64,000 bases of DNA, taken from Arthrinium phaeospermum. Taxonomy: Eukaryota > Ascomycota > Sordariomycetes > Amphisphaeriales > Apiosporaceae. This document shows, piece by piece, positions 56,107 to 64,000 of the stretch. A model generated the notes under the pieces. The model made no database searches. It worked only from the letters and a program-made list of their open reading frames with translations, and was not told the DNA's origin. The stretch is taken from contig QYRS01000013.1 of assembly GCA_006503535.1 (NCBI GenBank), forward strand, positions 1,736,001-1,800,000, read 5' to 3'. Made by a program: the position numbers and the translations under genes. Each line of letters begins with the position of its first letter. The first letter of the stretch is position 1.

Positions 56107-57942
56107 CCATCCCGCAGGCAGGCAGGCCCGAGTATCAGGATGTCCCCGGACCACAACCAGACGCTCGACATTTGATGGCCACGGGATTTCCCAGAACCAA
56201 ACTCTATTTCAAACCTTATCTGCCCAAGACATTCCTTGGTATACACTATATATACACACTTCCGCAGAAGGCAACCAGAACCACTCAGGCGCCTGTTTAT
56301 ATTGTTCGTTAGATGAGTCTTGGCTCTTGGCCAAAGCATGATATACTACCCAACGAGATCACCACGTTATCTTGGACACAGCAGCAACATCGTCGTAAAG
56401 GCCCAGAAGTCCCGCCATGACACGAATAAGTCAAGGCGGCAGCACGTTAATTAAATTGCTCTCTCGGCCAGCCCACGTTGCCGATTTTGACTCGTCGGCC
56501 AGTCATTTGCCCAGCCGCCATTACTCGATCAATGATTTCTATTCTTGATTATTCTTCTTGACAACGACTCGATTACCAAATCAGCTGGACAATAAGATAG
56601 TGACCATGGGATCAATCCTCGGATTCTTGATTCCCTTGTCCTTTTTTGACCCCAACCATGCAAGAACCCCCCCTGGTATAATCACGCATCACGACTGGGG
56701 CCGACAGGGTTTCCCCGTCAAATTCCGAGCTGTCGGGAAACACGTTGGTACCGGAGGCCGCACAGTCGTATTGAGCAGACAATTTCCAAGGCATGACGAT
56801 CGACTGGACTCCGCTCCAGACGCGGCATGTGCCGTCTGCATCTTGTTGCATACAACCTCTCCTGCTCTGCGACTATGCGACTATGCGACTACTTGGCGAG
56901 AATGTCCCCTATTATCAATTGAGGCAAAGAGGGGTGATAGAATCAGAGGTAATCAGATCTTGTTAGACAGGCCATCACGGGCCATGTGAAACTACTTACT
57001 TAGTATTGACTTATCTTATAATCTGCGAGAGCACTTGGAAACCCGAAGCTGGCTATTTCCGGGGACCGATGACGAACGGGGATATAATAACATCAACAAA
57101 TCGGTTGGTTCTCTATAATCATCTCGAAGGCGCACAGCTGATGATATGTGCGGTTTGCAGCTTCGTAGCTTTGCATTGATGGACATAAAATTTGTCCTGA
57201 TGGCTCAAGCAAGGACTATTAATTGCACATTGTTCAGGCTCACTTTCGAGACGTTGGGGTGTTCGTGCAACCAGGAATAGCCATCAACTCTCTCCGGGCC
57301 TGAGCATGATTCTTCAAAAAGCGACAAAGGACTGTCGACCCAACAAGGAGCCGTCGGGGTGAATGAGCGATTGGGGTCTATGGTTTCTTTGTGACAGGAG
57401 ACTGATGGCTTGAGTACTGTTGAAAAGGACTGGAGCAAACCCCAATGCCGTCAAAAAAAAGATATCTGAGACATTCTTAGTTGTATGAGCCATAATCCTT
57501 ACTACTCATACAATGACCTTGTCTATCGACGTGACACAAAAGACGGCCCGTCGAGCTTTTTATCTCAGGGGTCTGTCAAAGGGGTTGCAAGCAGGGGAGG
57601 GCGGCAGCCAAAAGAGCAGGTTTTTGCATTCCTGAGCTGCCTTTGGCATCCCCTTTGTCCTCGCCACCCACAATGTATTGTGCTTGGCCGCTCTATGGGC
57701 AGCGGGAGGGACAACAACGACGACAACAACAACAACCGCTTGAGCTGTAAAGACTCTCTTTGACGTATCGCCGCGCCCTTTGACGATCGCCCGAGAGCCT
57801 CATGGCAATAAGAAGATGCCGAGATACCGACTGGCAGAAGGGAGGGAGCTTTCCTGCCCAAGAAGAACACCTCCTTTCCCCATCGACCTATCGACATATT
57901 CACCCACTTTTAGGATTTCTCAGGCCCCTTGTTCATTTCATC

Positions 57943-60729
57943 ATGAGCGGCCATTCGCAGCACCAGCCGCAGCAGCAGCAGCAGCGGCAGCGGGTATCGT
58001 CCCGTTCCCCCGATGCATACACGGTGCCGCCTGGCTCGCCCGACATACCCATCGTCCGGGACGTCGAGGTGGAAGTGGAAAGGCTCGTCAGGATCCACGA
58101 GATTGGGGAGTACACGGCCGAGCTGGTGCGCGCCTTCTGCGCCTACCTCAAGGAGGATTTTAATGTGAGACAAAAGAAGCCAGGAATCTCGGCGAAGACG
58201 GTCGAGTCTCGACTACGCACCTTGCTGGACAAGGCCAAGATCTGCTCCCAGCAGCAGGACTGCGTCGGCTACATGGAGATGTGCCGGACCGACCAAGCCA
58301 AGTCGGACGCACGCCTCATGCAGTTCATCGAGAAACACGACAAGGCGCTCGAGGACCATATCAACCGAGAGACCCGCAAGGAGGACATGAAGCAGCAGGA
58401 GTGGCAGAGGTTCAACGAGCACATGGAGGAGAAGTTCGCCATGGTGGCAAGACTGATCGAGGGAGACGGAGCAACTCCCGAGCTGCGGAAGAAGGCCTCC
58501 AAGGCCGACGGGCTGCAGGACGAGAACGCAACGCTGCAGCAGCTGCTGGACAAGGCCAATGCCGCCGTCCGGGACATGCATCGGGAGACCGAGGCAAAGA
58601 CCTTGGAGATCCGGAAGCTGCAGGGTGAACTGCAGGCGCTCTCGAATGGTGGCAGCGGCAGCGGCAGCGGCAGTGCCGTCATTACCACGCCTACCGACTC
58701 CTCCGGCCAGAAGTCGCCAGGAGTGATCCACACTCCCAAATCGCCTAGGGAGAGAGACATGAGCCAGAAGCTCCGGGAGACGCAGCGAAATCTCATCGAC
58801 GCGAACAAGAAGGTCGACCAGGCCGAGCAGGCCCGCTGGGAGGCGGTGCAAGAAGCCGAGAGCCTGCGCCAGCAAAAAGATGACCGGGAGGGCGAGCTGC
58901 GCCAGGAGCGTGAGTCGCTCAGGTCGGAGCTCGACGACGCCCGGGAGAAGCTCCAGGCCCTCCAGAACGCAAAGAGGCAGGAGGACTACCAGCTGAAGGC
59001 GAAGCTGGACAAGAGTCTCGAGGCCAACGCCAAGCTGTACGAGGAGCTCTGCGAAGCAAAGGGCAACCTGCGCGTCATGACGCGTGTCCGGCCCACGCTG
59101 GACGCCGACGCCGGCGAGGAGGAAGAGCTCATCGACACGACGCACAAGAGCGAGATGCTGGGCAAAGTCCAGTCTATCGGTATCCCCGACTACAAGGCCT
59201 GGAACTCCATGGCTGCCAAACAACGGGGGGAGCCGCTCAAGACGGAATTCTTTGGGGACTTCGAGCATGTCTTTGACAAGCAGTCTACCAACGCCGACGT
59301 TTTCGACGAGGTCAAGCCGGTCATCGGCAGCGCCTTCAACGGCAAGCGGGCCTGCATCTTTGCCTACGGCCAGTCGGGCTCGGGCAAGACGCACACTCTC
59401 GGCACGGCGGCCAGCGCCGACAGTCCCGAGGAAGGCGGTATCATCCCCCAGTCGTTCCGCATGCTGGCGCAGTGGATCAGCAACCGCAAGGAGGCCTGGA
59501 GTTACACCGTCCACGCGCAGTTCCTGGAGATCTATGCCGAGAAGGTCTACGACCTTTTGGAGGGAACGCGGGAGGAAGTCAAGATCAAGGTCGAGCAAGT
59601 GCCCGGCACAAAGCAGACACACCATTTCGCCGACTGCTCCTCCCGGGAGATCACCCGCGACAATGCACTGGACTTGGACGAGGTAGCTGATGTGCTGGAC
59701 ACGGCGGCCAAGAACCGCCGTGTGCGGTCTACCGTCAAGAACGACCAGTCCAGCCGCTCGCACTCGGTTCTGACGCTGACGATTGTGGGCACACACCTCA
59801 TGGAGAGAGCCGAAAACGGCCAACCTAGGATGACCGAGGGCGTTGTCAACCTGATTGATCTGGCCGGGTCCGAGAAATTCGACCCGCTCGCCGACAAGAT
59901 CAGCACCAATGAAGGCACCCAGATCAACCTGTCGCTTTCCGTCCTGCGCAAGGTCATCGAGCAGATGGGCAACCCCAAGACGACCCGGGCCAGCTTCCGC
60001 GAGTCGATGCTGACGAAGCTCCTCGAGCCGTGCCTGGGCAATGGCTCCAAGGTCATTATGCTGGCCATGGTGTCCCCCTTGAAGAAAGACTACGACGAGA
60101 CGCGAAACACGCTCAAATTCGCCAAGGACGCAAAGGGCGCCAAGATGCAGACCATCCGCGGGACCGACAATCTGACAAGATCGCCGACGACATCGTCCTC
60201 TGCGTCTTCCGTCGCCTCTTCACCCTCCCAGACACGCACACCAGTCAACCGGACGACGCGGCTTCCCGTGCCAGGGGGCAGTGCCGCCAGAGCCGCCCCC
60301 CAGGTCAGTCGACCGCCATTGAGCCGGTCGGGCACGTTCCAAACGCCCCCGAGGCTGAACACGGCAGCAGCAGCCAGCAAGGCCACCCGGCCCCACGCAT
60401 CCCCCGTGTCCGCGACGTCCAGGACGGCCCAGGGCAGCCCCCTGCGGCAAGGCGGCAGACAAGGTGAGCGCCCGCCCCCCCTCGTTTATGACAAGAACCC
60501 CTCCAACCCCCCGGGGAGTGCCGCATCGTTCCGTGAGCGCATCGCCAACGCCCAGAACTGCCACGACGATGACGACTACTCCTACTCGCCCGTGACCCGG
60601 CCCAGAACCCCCGCCACTCCCAGCGAGAGCCGTGCACCCCGGCCCGGGTCCAAGCTGGGCCGGAGCAATGCGCTGCGGAGGCCTTCGGCGGCGTCTGGTT
60701 CCCGCAGGAATTCCCTCAGTAAGCCCTAG
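57943..60729 (+). CDS. Kinesin-14-type motor (C-terminal motor, KlpA/Kar3-like)
   Basis: From the ATG at 57943 to the stop at 60729 it encodes 928 residues; an in-frame ATG at 57802 would add 47. A poly-Gln stretch lies near residue 10. A long coiled-coil stalk occupies about 160-370. The neck-motor junction EAKGNLRVMTRVRP near 370 is the kinesin-14 signature. Motor motifs: P-loop AYGQSGSGKTHT near 473, switch I NDQSSRSHS near 600, and switch II LIDLAGSE near 635. Kinesin-14s move toward microtubule minus ends and act in spindle assembly. Unusually for a C-terminal-motor kinesin, about 190 residues follow the motor: a Ser/Pro-rich, basic tail (RTPVNRTTRLPVPGG). A canonical intron (60719-60769) overlaps the stop; if spliced, the protein ends NSLI, 926 residues. 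Confidence 0.93.
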   Translation: MSGHSQHQPQQQQQRQRVSSRSPDAYTVPPGSPDIPIVRDVEVEVERLVRIHEIGEYTAELVRAFCAYLKEDFNVRQKKPGISAKTVESRLRTLLDKAKICSQQQDCVGYMEMCRTDQAKSDARLMQFIEKHDKALEDHINRETRKEDMKQQEWQRFNEHMEEKFAMVARLIEGDGATPELRKKASKADGLQDENATLQQLLDKANAAVRDMHRETEAKTLEIRKLQGELQALSNGGSGSGSGSAVITTPTDSSGQKSPGVIHTPKSPRERDMSQKLRETQRNLIDANKKVDQAEQARWEAVQEAESLRQQKDDREGELRQERESLRSELDDAREKLQALQNAKRQEDYQLKAKLDKSLEANAKLYEELCEAKGNLRVMTRVRPTLDADAGEEEELIDTTHKSEMLGKVQSIGIPDYKAWNSMAAKQRGEPLKTEFFGDFEHVFDKQSTNADVFDEVKPVIGSAFNGKRACIFAYGQSGSGKTHTLGTAASADSPEEGGIIPQSFRMLAQWISNRKEAWSYTVHAQFLEIYAEKVYDLLEGTREEVKIKVEQVPGTKQTHHFADCSSREITRDNALDLDEVADVLDTAAKNRRVRSTVKNDQSSRSHSVLTLTIVGTHLMERAENGQPRMTEGVVNLIDLAGSEKFDPLADKISTNEGTQINLSLSVLRKVIEQMGNPKTTRASFRESMLTKLLEPCLGNGSKVIMLAMVSPLKKDYDETRNTLKFAKDAKGAKMQTIRGTDNLTRSPTTSSSASSVASSPSQTRTPVNRTTRLPVPGGSAARAAPQVSRPPLSRSGTFQTPPRLNTAAAASKATRPHASPVSATSRTAQGSPLRQGGRQGERPPPLVYDKNPSNPPGSAASFRERIANAQNCHDDDDYSYSPVTRPRTPATPSESRAPRPGSKLGRSNALRRPSAASGSRRNSLSKP

Positions 60730-60769
60730 AGCGTTGGAAATTGCAGGGACTAACTTGGACTTGATATAG
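60719..60769 (+). other. Candidate intron across the kinesin stop codon
   Basis: GTAAGC donor, ACTAAC-type branch site and TATAG acceptor, 51 bases. Splicing would replace the last residues (SKP) by a single Ile and put a TGA at 60772-60774. Confidence 0.45.
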
Positions 60770-61760
60770 TATGACGGAAGCATCGAACACCACCACCACC
60801 ACCAGCCGAGCGAGCGAGATCCGAAAGCCCTGGACTGTGACGGACCGACGGACCGTGATGGTGTTGATGCGAGACCGATCGCAAAAGGATAGGATTGATT
60901 TAGAGTGTCGCGGCGTACCAGGTAATCCCACAAACGTAATAAAAACCCTACATTCCCCTTCTTCATGATGCGAGAACTTGTTCTTTGTGAAAAAGTGTGC
61001 CTCTTGGCTTCTCCGCGTCTTCGTTCGGCACTAGCCAGACGGGCGGACAGCGAGCACACCGCGCCATCTCTTTGTACGTGCGTCGTTGCTCATGTCAAGC
61101 GGCCTCCTATTTTCCTTGGCGTTTTCAAATAATTGGAAGCCATGCATTGAACCTGACCGAGAAATCGACATGACCGAAAAATCAGATGAGGAAAGGGTGG
61201 CCAGAGGCTGCAGGACCCCTGGCACGGCCGCCAAGAGTGCCGTACCGGGATGGGTGACCGGAGGATTTGGATCGGGATCGGAGCCGGATTCCTTGAGCGG
61301 CGTCCGATTGCTGACGTGAATGTGATGCCACACACTGATTTTGCGAGCCTGGACTCAGGTTTAGTAACTAGTTCCTCAGAAAAATGACAATTGAGCACGT
61401 ACTTATTTGGTGGGGGAGTGGCCGGCATCTTCGGCGTGCACCAGGGCAGTGAGGGCATTGTCCAGGTATGTATGTACCTGTCTAAGGTTCACGAGCAAAT
61501 AAAAACGACGGTAGCAAGGCTGGGTTTCAAACTTTGATTCTTCATACAACTTCGTAGACTACCGTAGCGTGGCCTCGGGCAACACAGTCCATGTTTCCAA
61601 GAGAGCCTCTCAATGCATCTACCAGATCATCTTGTACAGCTTCCCTCTGACTTTTTTCTTCTTCTTCCCTCTCAATCCGGAGCCTCAAGAGTCCCCGCAT
61701 CCGCTCAGGGACATTATTCTCTACTAAACAGACTATCGAGTTGATGCTTTTCTAGCATAT
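60730..61760. other. Convergent intergenic region
   Basis: About 1 kb between kinesin and eIF2A 3' ends; no gene supported. Confidence 0.45.
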
Positions 61761-63931
61761 TCAGCGACCCTCTCGCTCCAAAGCCTCGAGCTCTTTTGTG
61801 ACAGAGGGCTTGGTGGAGATCTTCTTCATCTGAGTGTCTTCCAACTTCTCTCCGCCGGCCAAGCGCATCTCTAGATCTTCAATCGCTCTGATCTTCTTCT
61901 GGAGACTTCGCAACTTCTTAGCAAGCGGGTTTTGGCTTCCAGGCGAGAGGAGACCATCGGTCATGGGAGGCTGAGATGTCTCAACCTGAGGCGCCAGAGG
62001 TGCGCCTCCACCACGCGGCGTGGGACCATCGCCGTTACGTTGGGTGTTGCTTCGGCTACGTCCCGGGTTGTTATCCCGGCGGAAGTTGTTTCGAGAGCGG
62101 CTGCGATGGTGCTCCTGCTGGTTCTGTCCACCACGGCGATCGGGACTGCGTCCCTCGTTACCGGACCCAGAGCCCTTGCCGTGCGGCGCCGGAGGAGCAA
62201 GGCCTCCAGCGTTGCCCTCACCGTTCTCGCCACCCTTGTTCTTCTTGTTGTTTCTCTTCTTCTTGTTCTTCATGGCAGCCTTGGACAGATTCTCATCTCC
62301 CTCAGCACCGGGAACAGTCTCCACGGGGGCAGCACCAGGAATGGAACGGCCCGAGAACTCGGCTCCAGGCACTTGGTTGCGAGAGCGACCGAACCCGTTA
62401 GGTCCGATGTTCTGAGCACCATTGCTCACAACATGGGCAGCGCCACCCTCATCCTCGCGCCTGAAGTGAAGAGGCGTCGACATGCCACGCGCTCCGGGAG
62501 GTCGGTAGGCACCCACGGGCTTGGACGGGGTCTTGACGGTTCCCATAAACGTCGCAGCCGAAGAGTGGGGAGTAGGAACCGGGTTCAAGGGGTCGCCGGT
62601 CGGGATATTCTCGGGCAATGTAGGTCGCATGCCCACCGTGTACAATTCGACCATATCTTCATTGTACATGAGGGTGCCGCCTACATGCCACAACTTGACG
62701 CCGTTGTCTACACGGAGGCGAGGGGACGTGGTAGCGGTCAAGATGTAACGGCTACAGGGGCTCCATTGGCAAACACTGGGGTTGCCACTCTCGATAGTGG
62801 TGATCTTTCGATAATCCTTCTCGAGATCGTAAACGTCAATCTGGCCGGCCAGGTTACCGAAGCCGGCGACGAGGACGAAGCGGCCGGTAGGCGAGAAAAT
62901 GATGGTGTTTCGGGGGCCAATGGCAAAGGAATGCATGGCGACAGCACGGAAGTTGAAGATGGTGGTCTTGGCAGGCATGTAGCCGTAGATGACACCAAAC
63001 TCCTTGCCAGTAGGAGACCACTCCACATCGTGAATAGGCCCCTCCTTGTCAAGCGTGATGCGAGTGTCGATGGTACCGTTGGAGCTCAGCAGGTAGAGGG
63101 TGGTCTCACCATAGTAGCTCTTGTTGGACTTGTCCACATCTGTTTGCGCCAGCACAATCAGGCTTGTTCCCAAGCTGTTCCACTTCAGCTGCACCTTGTC
63201 TCCCTTGAAGAAGGTCTTCTGCGAGATAGGGGTGTTGAACTGAGGCACGTTGAAAACCTTGACTGCGGCGGGCATTCCCTGAAATAAAGCGCGTTAGTAT
63301 TCAAAGACACAGACAGACGATCATGCGTAGCCAGACGAACCTTTCGCTCAGGGACAAATACGGCCACATTGTGGCTTTGGCCAGGGGCCAAGGCGAAGTC
63401 GGTGAGGCCCTCGACACGCAGCTTGTTCCAAACGGTACTGAAATCGTGGCTCTGGAAAAACTGCACTTCGTTCGTCACGCTGCGGGCGCAAAACTTCTCG
63501 TCGCTGGTGTACTGAAGATTCCAGCCCGTGGGCGACTTTTGAACAAACTTGCCAATGGGCTGTTTCGGGGATCCCTCAGGTACATCTTCAAGGGTGCGCC
63601 AGACCTTCAGGTTCTTGGTAGCATCGCCACTTTCGTCCTTGCCAGGACGTTCCCAGGTGCTGAAGTAAGTGCCGCGCGGAGAAAAGGCAACCTCGAAAAC
63701 GTTGACAACGGCGATGGTGGCCAAGACCTGGGCACTGGTGGCATCGACAATGGCGACGGTATCAGTGGTAGCCCAGGCCAGGTAGCGACCGCAGGGGGAG
63801 TAAACGCAGCACCGCAGGTTTCCTTCGGGTTTGGTGAAGCCGGGCAACGGGGCGTAGACAGGCGCGGCGTCGGTGACACCAATGGCCTTCTGGGTTCGGT
63901 ATGCAAACTGCAATGGATTCATGTTCGCCAT
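61761..63931 (-). CDS. eIF2A: Eukaryotic translation initiation factor 2A
   Basis: Exons 63931..63341 and 63278..61761; 702 residues, with GTTCGT donor and TTTCAG acceptor, in phase 0. The N-terminal ~420 residues form the WD-like beta-propeller of eIF2A: FAYRTQKAIGV, CVYSPCGRYLAWATTDTVAIVDA, KVQLKWNSLGTSLIVLAQTDVDKSNKSYYGETTLYLL, IHDVEWSPTGKEFGVIYGYMPAKTTIFN, FSPTGRFVLVAGFGNLAGQIDVYDL and QWSPCSRYILTATTSPRLRVDNG. A linker with GAYRPPGARG follows, then a Lys/Asn-rich stretch (NKKKRNNKKNKGG), and a C-terminal helix (LRSLQKKIRAIEDLEMRLAGG) that resembles the ribosome-binding end. eIF2A acts in non-canonical initiation and delivers Met-tRNA in a GTP-independent way; it is not part of the eIF2 trimer. 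Confidence 0.95.
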
Positions 63932-64000
63932 GACTAGTCAAAGTCACAGGGTTGATCAAGCGTTGCAGAGTGTGGAGGGGACGTGTTTGTCGGAATCGTG
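63932..64000. other. Promoter side of eIF2A
   Basis: Only 69 bases upstream of the eIF2A start are in the window; nothing further can be said. Confidence 0.4.

Larger units (their letters stand above)
53199..57942. other. 4.7-kb intergenic region with tandem repeats
   Basis: Between the starts of the carbonic anhydrase and kinesin genes. Contains an AC/AG microsatellite (54258-54293), GTAG motifs (54955-54963, 55037-55055), a 12-base tandem repeat (55133-55184) and a 7-base tandem repeat (56071-56106). No gene was supported, although short frames are open. Confidence 0.45.

Noticed and set aside
58213..59823. 536-codon open frame antisense to the kinesin gene
   Set aside because: Leu/Val/Arg-rich low-complexity product, the mirror of GC-rich kinesin codons; no domain, and the sense strand is an unmistakable motor protein.
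61932..63287. 451-codon open frame antisense to eIF2A
   Set aside because: No domain character; overlaps well-supported eIF2A exons.

Overview
The window looks like nuclear DNA from a filamentous ascomycete, most likely a Sordariomycete. Coding regions are GC-rich. Most genes carry short introns (about 50-240 bases) with GTAAGT-type donors. Orthologues of fungal genes are recognisable throughout (EXO1, PRE3, ERV2, MAM33, TMA16, eIF2A, a PHO80/preg-type cyclin, a kinesin-14). The species cannot be read from the sequence. I reconstructed exon structures by hand and checked that every multi-exon model keeps frame from start to stop.

Layout. 0-10 kb: a Nudix-fold protein (+), a small secreted cysteine-rich protein with a doubtful first exon (-), a DRB0094/Rnl5-type RNA ligase (-), a mitochondrial Prx5-type peroxiredoxin (+) and an Ariadne-class RBR E3 ubiquitin ligase (-). 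12-22 kb: an MFS sugar transporter (-), a METTL21-like methyltransferase (+), exonuclease EXO1 (-) and ribosome-biogenesis factor TMA16 (+). 22-29 kb: a 69-aa Cys-rich ORF, mitochondrial MAM33/p32 (+) and a BAHD-type acyltransferase (-). 29-42.8 kb: an almost gene-free stretch with simple repeats, containing only the PHO80-like cyclin (-). 42.8-50 kb: proteasome subunit beta-1/PRE3 (-), ER sulfhydryl oxidase ERV2 (-), a 48-aa ORF, an SDR resembling bacterial D-xylose dehydrogenase (-) and a secreted type II L-asparaginase (+). 50-64 kb: a frame-disrupted membrane protein, a secreted alpha-carbonic anhydrase (-), a 4.7-kb repeat-bearing intergenic region, a kinesin-14 (+) and eIF2A (-).

Most genes are unrelated housekeeping functions: DNA repair (EXO1), proteostasis (PRE3, RBR ligase, ERV2), translation (TMA16, eIF2A, a probable translation-factor methyltransferase), mitochondria (MAM33, peroxiredoxin) and phosphate signalling (PHO80-like cyclin). 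Accessory functions (transporter, acyltransferase, XylB-like SDR, asparaginase, carbonic anhydrase, secreted Cys-rich protein) are scattered, and no biosynthetic cluster is evident. I saw no convincing tRNA, rRNA, CRISPR array or intact transposon.

I found no clear new multi-gene system. The items most worth checking are the RNA ligase (a probable RNA-repair enzyme with all signature motifs), the competing reading frames in the secreted Cys-rich gene, the frame-disrupted membrane protein, the canonical intron lying across the kinesin stop codon, and the long gene-free flanks of the PHO80-like cyclin.
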